A DNA stretch of 64,000 nucleotides, from positions 22,411 to 86,410 of the forward strand of contig ADNK01001415.1 of assembly GCA_000320545.1 (NCBI GenBank), read 5' to 3'. Each line of letters begins with the position of its first letter. The stretch's first letter is position 1. Below the pieces are notes generated by a model. The model was not told where the DNA came from, did not search any database, and worked only from the letters and a program-made list of their open reading frames with translations. A program made the translations under genes and the position numbers. The stretch comes from Bigelowiella natans CCMP2755. Taxonomy: Eukaryota > Cercozoa > Chlorarachniophyceae. Shown one piece after another: positions 12,342-24,331 of this stretch.

Positions 12342-13012
12342 ATGACGTGAACAAACTAGCAACAAGAGGAAGGAGGCAGAAAAAGGAAAAAAAAAGGAGG
12401 AATAACTAATGTAGTACTACCACTTCTTCTTCTTCTTCTTCTTCTTGTTCTTCTTCCTGTATCACCATCGTCGCTCTATCATTTGAAGTTGACTATTACG
12501 TGTTGCTAACGGGTGGATTTATGTTGCTGCTATCAAATTTGTGTGTTTTCTCTCTCTGTGTGTGTGTGTGTTGTCTGTGTGCGCTGTTTGTGTGCGCGCT
12601 GGTCGAATGGTGCATGAACAGCAACCTGTGCAGAGCGAAACCTAAGCCACTACAAAAGGTTAACGACGAATAGAAGATTTCATCTTGTAGAAATGATAAG
12701 AAAGCACGATTAAGATCGTTTGTATGTTTCCGGTTGGTTTAGCAAGCATCCAACGTCACACATTCCGTCGCTGCGCCGCCGCTGTTGTCATCATTATTCT
12801 CACCGTAAACCTCTCGCATCATCATCATCATTATCCTCATGATCCCCCTGCCCTATCACCAATGTGGTTCTTCAGTACACTAAGAAGCTAGTGCCGGTGC
12901 TCGGCACGTTGTTTCAGACGTGCAAGGACCCGACGGTAGCCCATAGTAGCGCATGTTTGTTTGTTTGTTTGTTTGTGTGAATGGGGATGGTGATAATCGT
13001 AATGTCTATGTG

Positions 13013-13061
<49 letters not shown>

Positions 13062-14068
13062 ACTGAGATTTGTCGTGGTCGTTTTGAGACATCACCACCA
13101 CTGCTGACACTTTGCGGGTGGGTGGTGAATAGGTTCTCTCAGACGCGTGCTGGGCCTTCTCGTACATATCGGATGGACCCAACGAGGATATTCAGATAGT
13201 GCTTGATGTATGATCTCGTTCTGTATCATCATCATGACGATAGTGATGATGATGATGATGATGATGATAATAATGACGATAGTAATGATGGTGATGATGA
13301 TGGTGATGATGTTGATGTCGCCTTCGCATGTATTTACACACCAGCAATCTGCTGCCGGTTCGTGAGCACTACTGCTACTGCGTAGTTGCCTTCCTATTCG
13401 TCTAACCCCTTCTTCTTCTTCTTCTTCTTCCTTTATCCCTCGTTGTTGTCGTTGTTTAGTAGTAGTAGTAGTAGTAGTCGCAGTAAAATAGTGAACGCAG
13501 TTGTCGCATCGCGATGAATCTCTCTTTCAATGAATCAATAAATCAATATGATATCTATAGGCCGGAATCGCTGGCAAGCTGCTTGATTTATTGACGTTTG
13601 ACAAGGAGGTATCATCGATAACCCATGCTTTGGACCACAACCAGCAGCAGCAGCATTTGCATGTTACTGCATTAGAAAGCACCCGCACACGCACGCACGC
13701 ACAGCTACCTGCTGCCTTGATCATTCATTCAGAGCCCATCATCATCATCATCATAATCATCACCTGCACCACCACCATCACCGCCACCATACCTTTCCCT
13801 CGTCCGTAGACGAATGTGCCAGCACTCCGAACTATTGGAAATATATGCACCGGAAACGAGCGGCAAACGCAGGTGTGATTTCACCTTCCCTCCTCCCCCA
13901 TTCTCTCCCTCTCTCCCTCCCTCCCTCCCTCTCCCTTCGTTACTATCTCGATAAACTGAAGGTACCATTAAATGTAAAAACTACTACGTGAATTAGTCAA
14001 TTATTGACGCTGGGTTTCTAGTTCATCTTCCTGGGCTCCTGGGTAGTAAGAAAATAAAGCATAGTATC

Positions 14069-14099
<31 letters not shown>

Positions 14100-14277
14100 T
14101 CTAATACAGCATACCGAGGATGAAGCAGACAACGACGAGAAAGAGAAAGGGGAGAAGGAGGAGGAGGAGGAGGAGGAGGAGGAGGAGTATTAGTGTTTTG
14201 TTAGTTTTTACCTGTACTCTGTTAGAGTTCCTGTTGGTTCATAATTAAGCCGCACTTTAATTGTCGTCTCCTCTCTC

Positions 14278-14309
<32 letters not shown>

Positions 14310-16068
14310 CTCCTCCCTCGCTTGCCTCCCCCTTACATGACTGCATAAATGCCATTGCTGCATGGATGCGGTTTAAGCTGACGACCTCCTGAGGATAAGG
14401 AAAGAGGCGATGTGGACGGTAGTAGTAGCAGCAGTTGTTTGTAGTAGTGTGGTAGCAAAATGGTCGTCATCCTTGCCCTTTATCATCACCATCCATAGCT
14501 GTCTAATGCTATCCACTTGTTGCTCTTCGCTCTCCGCCCCCCCCCCCGCCCCCCCTCCCACTACTACCACAACTACTATCTCGTTCAGTTGTCTAATATC
14601 ACCGCTGGAAGCATAAACCAAATCAAGAGCGTGCTTGAGGTAGTAGTAGTAGTGGTGGTGGTGCTGCTAGAATAGGATCCTTATTACTCTACCTGTTGGG
14701 CCTTAATCTCACCTCTAGCCCAACAGCCATATCCGAATTAGAGTGGTAGTTTTGCGTATGGAGAACGAGCTTAACAGCTTCTGCCAGATAGCGGGGGTGG
14801 GGGGGGGGGGTGAGTTGTCGTCCGTTTTTTTCCTGACTCAATGCCTAGTTTGAGATCATGTTAAAAAACAATACTGCTACTACTACTACTACTACTAATA
14901 ATAATAATAATAATGATGATAATAATATGATGGTGGTGATGGCGATGATGATGACAGGAGGGAATAATGGGGACAGTGATAGATATTCTCAGAAAAGACC
15001 ATAATGATGTGCAGGTACTACTCATAAGGGAGGAGAGGGGTGGGGTTATCGTAAATGTGGAGAGTATGATGGAACGACAGCGTGTTTTTCTATGTCGGAA
15101 AATGAATATATGTACTTTTACATGCATATATAACATATTTTTGTATTTGTGTAAAAAATAAATACACACACACACACACACTCACACAGAGATATTACAT
15201 ATATATATATATATATATATATATGATATGATATACAGAAGGAAGCTGCGTATGCGATTAGCAATTTCATAAATGGTGGCGGCGAGCAGGAGGTAGTAGT
15301 AGTAGTAGTAGTAGTAGTAATAGTAGTTGTACGTGGTAGGTAAGGGACTTCTAGTAGTAGTAGTACATGATAGGTAAGGGAAGTTCTCGCCAACTTTCTT
15401 ATATGTGATGAGGATGATCATGATCATGATCATGATCATGAGGGTGGTGAGCAATAAAATAAAAACCTCATTCCAAGAAGAGTTCCCATTGCACATGTTA
15501 GCATTACAGGGCACAACTACACCATGATACTAACAACTTCTCGTCATCACTCCTTCTTATTCTTCATACTATCTCCTCCTTCCTACTACTACCTCCTCCT
15601 CTTCCTCCTCTTCCATTACTTAACAAAACTCCAGCTACTGCAGCTCGTAGAGATGGATTGCGTCCCTGCGATGTGCGCTTTGGCCAGCGGCTCACAAGAC
15701 GCCAAATGCTCTCAGGTATGACGGTGAAGCTTGGCATTTGTCAATTGTAGTAGTAGTAGTAGTAGTAGTAGTAGTACTTACTTGTAGCTGAACCCTCCTA
15801 TTCCGGGGCCATCATCCTGTATAAGAGACCTGACGAGATTAATAACGACGACCACCCGATACCATGGCTCACCAACAAAAACTCTCTAACCCATACTATT
15901 GAGAGCATGTATGTGTGCCTGCATGTATGTGGTGGTTTGCTGTCTTTCATCACTGTCAAATTCGCTCACAGCTAAGACAGCAGGGCCATGATCTTGTATT
16001 ATTAGTTTTGTTATTATTATTATCATTATTATTATTATTATCACTGCTATCGATCTTGTATTATTAGT

Positions 16069-16103
<35 letters not shown>

Positions 16104-16962
16104 CATCATTGCTATCATCAAATAGATCGATCATCGATTTTGTTATGTGAGCGTTCGTGTTTCCTGACCCTCTTGTTGCTACGAACGAGGATTCAGAAGA
16201 TGCTCGCCACCGCCGCCGCAATCATACTGTCAACTTCATCATCATAATTAGGTAATCACGGAAGGACTCAGATGGTTAGTGACAGCGCAGGATCGATATG
16301 ACGGTTTCCCTGATATTCGAATGATGGTCAGTCGAGATCATGCCCTCCTCTTTGTCGCATCTCACATGATTCAATCAATGCTACGCTGTTGCTTCATCTC
16401 TTGGTGCTCAGATCAAACAAGAAGGGGGGCTCGAGCTCTATGATGAAGTGTGTGGAGGCAGAAATGTTGGGTGGTAAGAACCGATCATTTCCTGTGAGCA
16501 AAATAGCCATTGGCACGTGTCAAGAAATCGCAACCAATTGCAAGATACGAAATTTATATTGTGAAGCCAAGAGGAGGAGGAGGAGGAGGAAGAGGAGGAG
16601 AAGGAGGAGGGCTACATGAAATGCACGTGAATATCTTTTTCGTTCAAATGCCATGGCATCTTCGAGAGTCATTACACGTGAATACTATCACTATTTTAGC
16701 ATTATAGTCATCACCAAAATCCTCGCTGTTGTCGTCCTAATTCATATCTCAGATTGACAAGGCACTGGGCTACACCTCTCCGGACGGGACAGAAAGAAGG
16801 TATCATCAGAAATATTGCTTTCATTGCAGATGGAAAAAATAGGGTGATCCAATGTCAGCATTAGCCAAAACCTAGTCTCACATGTGTTCTAAGTGTAATC
16901 GTTTTGCCATCGTTGTGTCCTAAACGATGCAATTTCATTTCAGGGCGTTCGCTATCTGGTAG
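9725..16962 (+). CDS. KPNA: Importin alpha (karyopherin alpha), armadillo repeats
   Basis: About 20 short exons spell the armadillo core. Supported ones include 10015-10060 and 10352-10387 (VRKLVSA-EVNPPIQQVIDQ), 10955-11061 (ECAWALTNIASSTHEH), 11215-11296, 11724-11758 (WALGNIAGDN), 11937-11999 (FRDILLEQGAADAIV), 12876-12935, 13143-13207 (DACWAFSYISDGPNEDIQ), 13810-13872 (NVPALRTIGNICTGNERQTQ), 14378-14418, 14589-14639 (LSNITAGSINQIKSVLE), 14958-15014, 15239-15292, 15635-15715, 16412 to about 16473 and 16753-16799; the last exon begins at 16944 and ends at TAG 16960-16962. Importin alpha binds nuclear localisation signals and links cargo to importin beta. Trp and Asn residues of the NLS groove (WALTN, WALGN, WAFSY) are present. 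The importin-beta-binding N-terminus was not resolved; 9725-9774 is a tentative upstream exon. Introns are almost pure microsatellite, several starting at the donor itself. Confidence 0.88.
10088..10153 (+). repeat. (GTC)n/(GTT)n microsatellite intron
   Basis: Trinucleotide tract TCGTCGTTGTCGTCG in the importin alpha intron after the exon ending at 10060. Confidence 0.9.
10560..10940 (+). repeat. (GA)n, (CAA)n and (CTC)n/(CTT)n microsatellites
   Basis: Three tracts share one long importin alpha intron: GA repeats at about 10568-10606, CAA at about 10765-10801, and a pyrimidine run of CTC/CTT at about 10842-10930 that reaches the 3' splice site and could act as the polypyrimidine tract. Confidence 0.9.
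12262..12336 (+). repeat. Compound (CA)n(GA)n microsatellite
   Basis: A CA tract passes directly into a GA tract inside an importin alpha intron. The same CA-then-GA order is seen at three other places in the window. Confidence 0.9.
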
Positions 16963-18266
16963 ATCGAAGAATGACTGAACAACATCAACGGGTCCAATGG
17001 GATAATGCTGTGACCGCCTCCCTTGCGTGCATGCCTACATCTAGACATTGCCAATGAGCACGCCATACACAGCCTAGACATCCAGACACATCTAGACATG
17101 CGCACCTGATCCAGGCATGCATGGCGTGCATTCATGTGAAGACTTCAAATCAAGTTAGGACGATTAGATGCACACGGATTGTGTTGTTCTGTGCATGCTA
17201 GTTTTAGATGCACCGCTCAACGAATCATCGTTGCCTTGTGTCATATAGTCACACACGTCTTTCACTAGCTGTGCAGTCTTGTCATGCACTACTCTAGCAC
17301 TGACTGCCAGCGCGCGTTGGATTGTTGGTCCACATCATCGATCAGCGACAAGGATCTAATTGACGCGGTAGCGGTGCATGCATGTACATCTAGACATATC
17401 TAGATGTGGCGTCTAGCTAGCTAGCTAGATCGATGTCCGCGACATGTGCACATACGCCAACATGCTAGCATGCATGCATTCTAACGCGCGCAAGCGTGTC
17501 TTGACGTCGATCTAGACGCGCTAGGGCGTAGATGTGTTGAGATGCATCAATTGTGTAGCACACACATCAGTGTGTATGTTGCAGAACGTAATGCAAACGC
17601 CAACCACAAGACCTCATAACCTACTGCGTGATGCAATGTGCAATGTGGCAATGTGCGCTTGTAGCAATCTAGCAATGTGTGACAATGAGACACGCACGTG
17701 ATCACATATATTGCATTGCTCATCTGCACACCTGCCTAGATGCACACTACTACTAGACTAGACTAGATATGCATCGTGGTGCTCGTTGGGAATGGTGCGA
17801 TACGCACGCATGGCCCTTGACAAACCGTGCGCATCATTGTTCACACGCACATGGCACACTGCAGCATGACGACTGACACTCTGCATGCATGGCCGTCAAG
17901 GTATCCAACAGATTCAAATTGTTTTATCATCTTCATACGTTTAATTTCATGCGCACGCGTAGAATGCGTCTTGTTACAAGTCATGATTCTTTTGGGCAAG
18001 CACGCTTCAGACTTCCAGCAGCACTAGAGCAGCACATTGGGTACAATGTACATGTGGCGTCACTATGAATGAAACAAACTCAACATGAAGATGTTAATTA
18101 AGCTCTTTGTTGTCTCTTCTGCTGCTACACTGCAGCTGCCATGATGATAATATTCATTCAACCATTGTTTAAATTGCTCTGAGAATGGCACATGTGCGTT
18201 CATTTCGTAACAGCCGTCTCCCTTTTGTTTTCAGTAACAATGCCGTGTAACTTGGCACGAAAATCG
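16963..18266. other. Tail-to-tail intergenic island 3 (palindrome-rich)
   Basis: From about 16980 to 18060 the sequence is saturated with CATG, TGCATG, CTAG and TAGC; GCTAGCTAGCTAG lies near 17410-17430 and GCATGCATGC near 17470. No exon or RNA gene is recognisable. It separates the importin alpha stop from the stop of the minus-strand gene at 18267. Confidence 0.6.
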
Positions 18267-19011
18267 TTATTCCCCTGTGCCCTCTTTGTCCTGGATCTTC
18301 CCTTCGATGGTCAACACCAACTCGAAGCTTTTTACAGAGAGACTGACGATGTTGCCATTTGGAATTTGACGAATCTTTCCATCGCACAAAGCGGTAATGG
18401 TCGACGGGGTGAGCAGCTAACTGATAAGACAAATCAATTTCGCCTAGGTAAGGCTCTTCTCCTGCTGCTACTTATTGCTGTGCAGATGATGGTCTAGGGT
18501 CAGGGTAGATGATGCTCTAGGACGGAATATGATCGGTGCACGTGCGAGTCGTCGACATAATCTACGAGCATCATCAGAACTTAACAATTCAACGTCAAAT
18601 ACCATGTCGCTTTGTCAGATTATAGGACGTTATTCACATTTCGTCTTAATCCAAAATCCAACAGGAATAATAGTCATATCTAGAATATTCCCAGCTTATT
18701 CACAAGACGCATGCAGATAATCTCCTCTGAAAGTGAAAGAAAGATTTTTGGCGGAAGTATCAAGTGTTTTGGCCAGCCGGCAAAAAAGTAATGTCGTATA
18801 TGCCCTGCATTTTCCGGGGGATTTACGTCATTCTAAAGAAGGCGGTTGGAGGATTCGCGCCTGCGAAGGGATTTCAATTTCAAACCTTTCCCACTAAATA
18901 TTGCTCGAAATCAATTGGAATTGCCTGAATTTTCTTCTCGGCATCACACACAGCGATCTTCTCGGAGTTGCAGAACTAGCAAAGAGGCATGGGATTCTCT
19001 TCCTGCGACAT
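18267..19011 (-). CDS. Unidentified minus-strand gene
   Basis: The terminal exon 18267-18416 has coding character (TALCDGKIRQIPNGNIVSLS, then SFELVLTIEGKIQDKEGTGE before TAA at 18269-18267) and follows an AG acceptor. A second exon-like stretch at about 18896-18981 reads FCNSEKIAVCDAEKKIQAIP and ends at a GTGGGA donor. Just upstream an ATG at 19011 opens MSQEENPMPLC, separated from it by an in-frame TAG that may be part of an acceptor (GCTAG). The middle of the gene is not resolved. No family is recognised. Its 5' side faces the ATP synthase d start about 100 bp away. Confidence 0.4.
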
Positions 19012-19112
19012 AATAATGATGTTGTCACGCAGTTGCTCTTCAGATAACTTCTACGACACATCTGCGCCGTCTCCCACTCCCCCCCTGAATCTAGAGAGTA
19101 GAAGCCTTTCCT

Positions 19113-19864
19113 ATGTTTCGTCGCATTCCAAACATCACACGCCGCATGGCCCAGCGTGCTGCAAACTGGTATCATTTCAATAATGATTTCCTTCCTCTAA
19201 TTTCTGTGATAGTTCCATCTTCTTGCAAAATTGTTTTCTGGTCTCAGAAACTTAAAAACAGATTTTATTCACTCTTCTTCCCTCTGGTCAACACGACCAA
19301 AAGATTACATTTTCTAACTTATTAATTACAAATGATAATTGGAATGATTTTCTCTAAATTAACTTTGGGATACAATTGACAACGTGAATTTTGTGCTTTT
19401 AAAGGGAATACCTCTCATCCACCATTGGCAAGAATGTGGACATCGAAGCTTTTCGCACTGTAACTGAGGAGATGGAAGAAGCAATTGTTAAGGCTCCTAA
19501 ATCAGTTAAGCCAATTGATTTTAAGGCTTGGGAGGCTAAGGTTGGAAAGGAGGCAGTAGCTGTTGCTAAGGCTGGCTGGGAAAAATGGGTGAAGGAAGAG
19601 AAGAGTGCAAAGATGATTTCTTTTTCTGATGATCAAGTAAAGAGCCTGAAGTCGGAGGCTGCAGATATGATTGCTGCTGCTCAAACTATGGAAGACTGGC
19701 ATAAATTGCGACTCCGCGAGCTGGAAATCGAAATTGCTAAGTTAACTCACGAGAAGGACAACATCGATAATCTCAGCACTGCAGATCTCATGAAACGTTA
19801 TCCTCATATCGAGAAGAGGGTAGAAGAAGAGCTTGAACAGGGTGTCTGGCCAGGATCTATCTAA
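19113..19864 (+). CDS. ATP5PD: Mitochondrial ATP synthase subunit d
   Basis: Two exons: 19113-19168 and 19405-19864, with a 236-bp intron splitting the Trp codon of AANW-EYLSS. The first exon encodes a basic, Ser/Arg-rich start (MFRRIPNITRRMAQRAAN) typical of a mitochondrial presequence or of the N-terminus of this subunit. The second exon carries the conserved helical body (VKPIDFKAWEAKVG, ELEIEIAKLTHEKDNI) and the YPHIEKRVEEELEQGVWPG tail, which resembles eukaryotic subunit d in the F1Fo peripheral stalk. The length (about 170 residues) fits the family. No other start fits the splice phase. Confidence 0.85.
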
Positions 19865-20880
19865 ATCGCGTGTAGAGGCGCGCTTATGATTTGTTGTTTA
19901 CTTGAATACGCAAGAAGGCATTGCCCTGCTCATTCTTATTCTAATCATCAATCGATAGAGACGTTATGATGTAATAAAATTAGAAAGAATTTTGCATTCC
20001 AAATTCTATTCTTTCCACGAAATCATTCTGAATTATATTGATTCCATTAAGGTTACACTGCCTCACCATGTTTCGCAAGTAATGCGTTAGTGCGTGCGAT
20101 ATACATAATTTTGTGTGATAAGTAAAGCATACACAACTGATATTGTGGTGCGGTAAGCTATATATTTTTATCTGTATGTGAACATGTGCATGGCAGATGA
20201 TGCAGCTATCTAGCTATGCGCTAGTTTAGTAGTGCGTCTAAGACGCGCTAGCACGTTACGCTGCTGGTATACCGCAATAACACAGACACAGTAATCTAGT
20301 AATGTGTACGCATATTATTGTTATGATATTACGTTCCTCTATGATCGCAACCTAGCATCGCAAGCCTCTACTTGATGCTGCTACATGCTAATAGCGTAAC
20401 AACGATTAGAACGGCTGTGCTAGCTGTGCATGGCGTCTCTAGCGTCTGTCGCTGTATGTGACGAAAAAAACTTGAATGCATGTCTCGTCATGCTGCAAGC
20501 AATGATACATGCAAGTACATAATCAAACAATCACTGCTAGCTGTCCAGCGGTGACGATCAATGGCGCATACAGGCACCTCTATCCCGCTATGCCATGGCT
20601 ACGCTAGCTACGGCGCGAGCACGAGCGCACAGCTAGTCCTACTAGAATCTAGGAATAGCTAGCAGAGCATGGTCCAATGTGCGAAACGGGCACGTAGGTA
20701 TCGTATGTACTACATACGACGTAATGCACACCGCATTGTCATTCCGCACATGCTTGATCGTATCATAGTAACGGAATTCGCACTGCTAGCTATATGTAGC
20801 AGTTGACTGTCACAATGTACGCTCAACATCATGAATGGACGGATCGACGACGCCCGCCAACTATCTTCGATAAAAAAGAA
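19865..20880. other. Tail-to-tail intergenic island 4 (palindrome-rich)
   Basis: After about 150 bp of AT-rich 3' flank with an AATAAA-like AATAAAATT at about 19973, the sequence from about 20050 to 20880 is rich in GCTAGC, CATG, ACGT and CTAG words (for example 20210-20270 and 20590-20660). No coding exon is seen. Confidence 0.55.
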
Positions 20881-21818
20881 TCGTGACACTGTTTGCTTGC
20901 TGTTTCAGAAGGGGCTTTTTCTGGAAAAGAATCACATTCATTTGAACATACTAAAAATGATAGTACTCCAAAACGGGACAAAACCAACATTGGGAACAAG
21001 CGCAAAGTAGAAGGGAAAACGATAGGAAATAAAAATAAAAACGAGATTCTATGGCGTTCTTACATCAAGGTCCACAGAGTCCGGCATTTTCACAAACTTC
21101 TGTAACAATCCGAGTTTCGTCTCTCGAATTAGGTACTGTAATGGAAAATAAACAGGAAACGTCGTAAAACCCCAAGTCATATTAGTTGAAGGGTGAAAAA
21201 TATCACTACAAAGCAAACATCCCCCCCACTAGAAAAATGACAAGACCGTTTTGATTTTCTTCGCTCCAGAGGTGGATCGTGACCTCGACCTTGACCTTGA
21301 TCTGATTACGTGAATGAATGCAGTAGTGAGCGCAAAGTCAGTACATTCTGATCACACGAGTGGAAGTTGCTGTGGTGAGGGTGGGCTTTGACAGGGTTTT
21401 ATGCAAAGTATATATCAGAATTCAGCAAGCACCTTTGTCAGTTTCGATGGGTACGGTTGTATGAATGAAATTAGCGTGCTTTTTTTTTAAAAATCAATTA
21501 TGAGGATAATGACCTCTGTCCTGTCGGAGAGGAAGGCTTGTTTTCTTCGAGGAAGAACTTAACACAAATCATCCGCTTATGATGGTCCAATAACAGTTTC
21601 ACCTAGGAATATTATCGTGCTGAATTTTATCTTCACTAAGGGAGAAAGCAAAAAGTTAGTGATAGTTACAAATGATCGTTTACTTTGCAATCAACGGAAA
21701 ATCATCCCAAAGTAAAATATGCAGAAATATTATGTATTTGGTTGCTGCTCACCTTGGACTCTTCCTTCAAGTGTGGGACGAAAAACTGCACTCCCAATTG
21801 ATCTTCACCTTGAAAATT

Positions 21819-21864
<46 letters not shown>

Positions 21865-21929
21865 AAGTGAAGTATTTGAAGATTTAAATATTTAACATTT
21901 TTTGTCTATTATATAGACGAATGTATGGA

Positions 21930-21965
<36 letters not shown>

Positions 21966-22150
21966 GTTCGTGTGTGTAATATAGTTAGAGTAACCATTCA
22001 ATGCAAATAATTTCAAATTTGGTAGTGCAAATATTCGATATTTTCATTCTCACTTCTCACTTCAACTACTCCTTGTATTCTCACCGTAGTTGTACATGTC
22101 GGTGAGGATGTATCCTCCCCCTTCACTGCTGCTTTCCTTCTAATATGCAC
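20881..22150. other. Unassigned AT-rich region, possible 3' part of the following minus-strand gene
   Basis: A Lys/Asn-rich plus frame at 20893-21105 follows a TTTCAG but has no recognisable domain. The rest is AT-rich with a (GA)n tract at about 21823-21858 and a (TG)n tract at about 21937-21961. I could not place exons here on either strand with confidence. Confidence 0.3.
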
Positions 22151-22544
22151 GCAAGAAAACGCGCACACGAATGATAAGTTTGTGCGTCGGAGAAGTTGGA
22201 AAATGGGATCTCCTCTGAGCCGACTTCAGGAGCAATATGATGAAGCAGTGTCGTACATTTGCGACATATTCGATGAATACATGATGCTTCTTCCTATGAT
22301 CCACTCAGTTGTGCCCCTCCTTGCTTTCATATTGCGTTGTTTTTTCTACATCGCTACGGCTAACATAACAGAACCCAGTTGTGTAGTGTACTTACTCACC
22401 CTCTTATGAGCTGCTGCTGATGAGGAATGATGGACGCTGTCAACCTTGAGCCCCCCATCTTAGTAAAAACCATAACCACAAAAACAGTGCAGTGTAAACT
22501 AGAGCTTCGAGCGAAACATCTCTTATGGCACAAGTGTAGTAATA

Positions 22545-22590
<46 letters not shown>

Positions 22591-22905
22591 CCTGTCCCCC
22601 CCTCCCCAATATCCATCCTCTCTCACCTGCTGGTGAGTCTTGATGGCCTAATTTTCTTCGTAAGGTTCTCCTTGTCTAAACAGACGGCAACACAGTATGA
22701 TGGGCGACTAAGCAGATGTCGTGATCTCGTGAAAGGATCGTTGTCATTGTTTGCACAAACGGACACTGTATTCCTCCAAATCTTTTATCTTAGCGGTGAA
22801 TTTTACCTCTGTAGCAAGATTCGAGAGCTTTACTGTCATCTGCCCAAATTTCTTCCACCCGACCGTCTTCACCTAACACGTTCACGTACACGCAACAAAC
22901 TCTTG

Positions 22906-22949
<44 letters not shown>

Positions 22950-22973
22950 TATATTATTTATATTATCTACTAC

Positions 22974-23040
<67 letters not shown>

Positions 23041-23542
23041 CGTGCTGGGCAATGAGAAAAAAAGAAACATACATACAAAGCGTCTGCAACAATAACAACA
23101 ACAACAACTACTGCTACTACTCCTACTCCTACCTGGTTTCCAAAAATGAGGTTTCTAGCAATTCTTCCTAAGGTGTGCGTTTTGCTTTTTTGCTGCAGCG
23201 CCAAGATCTGTTGTAAGGATACCATGGCAACAAGAAATAAGAACAAGTCAACTAAAAACCAGAATCCGAGCTTCCTTCGCGAATATCCGACAAAGTTTTA
23301 TGTGAAGTAGTATGTATGTGACTGCTGTTGTTGTTATTGTTGTTTTAAAATAACGCACATTGTCAAGGATGCTATTGAGGTTCTCAATGAGCTGCTTCTT
23401 GGTCTTTTTAACATCTCTATCCTTCTTTTCAATCAGCTTTGTAATGGCCTTGGACTAGTTACGAGATGGTTATTTAGAGTGGGGGTGGGTGGGTTCATCG
23501 GGTATCTTACTTACCACATTGATTCCAATACAAAGACTACGT

Positions 23543-23580
<38 letters not shown>

Positions 23581-24299
23581 CACATGCACATGCACATGCA
23601 CATGCACATACGCAGTCGCACCTCTTTCTCAAGGTCCGACATTGCTTGTTGGTAGCTCTCTCCCCGTGCCGTTGTATCCTTCTGCAGCAGTAATTACAGA
23701 GTTATTGATAGATAGAGATTTACATTGAAGTAGTGTCTTCCATGGCCTTAGCAATACTGTGAAGTAAGCTCGGGCTCTTCCCAGCCCTGTCGTCATTGAT
23801 CGTCGTCGATAGGCTAATGATGGTGATGATTGTTTTTATTTTCATCATTACCCCCGAGGTCGCCAGGTTTGCTAGGGAGTTTATCCGCTTAAAGAACATC
23901 AGCAACTGCGAGTAGAACTTTGCGTGGGATTCGAAGCTACGAGCGCCGTCGTCGCCGCCCCCGCCCCACGATGATTCGGCCATTCAGAAGGTGCAGATGG
24001 TGGTGGCATGGGGTAATATAAATAACAGCATGAGTAAGGAGGCATAAGACGCTGCTGTACCCATGTATCATATCATGTAAGAAGAAGCAGATGCAGGACG
24101 GTACACACCAACAACTACTACTTCTCTGGAAAAGACATCTGGTGAGAGGGGAAGATGGATGGATAATGCAGGCAGCACACAGCTTGATTGCGTACTAGTC
24201 GATAATTCTCTTCTCATGTTTCGCGTGTTTCCGTTCACCAGAGACCCTCTAGATGCACAAATACAACAGCAATGGATGTGGATGCGTAACGACCCGTCG

Positions 24300-24331
<32 letters not shown>

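Noticed and set aside
22908-23246. Long frames through (TA)n, (TC)n and (TG)n tracts encoding YIYIYI, SLSLSL or VCVCVC runs
   Set aside because: Dinucleotide repeats lack stops in several frames; the frames overlap on both strands and have no domain. Same reasoning for similar frames at 9477, 11657, 26189, 57859, 59783, 61903 and 62708.
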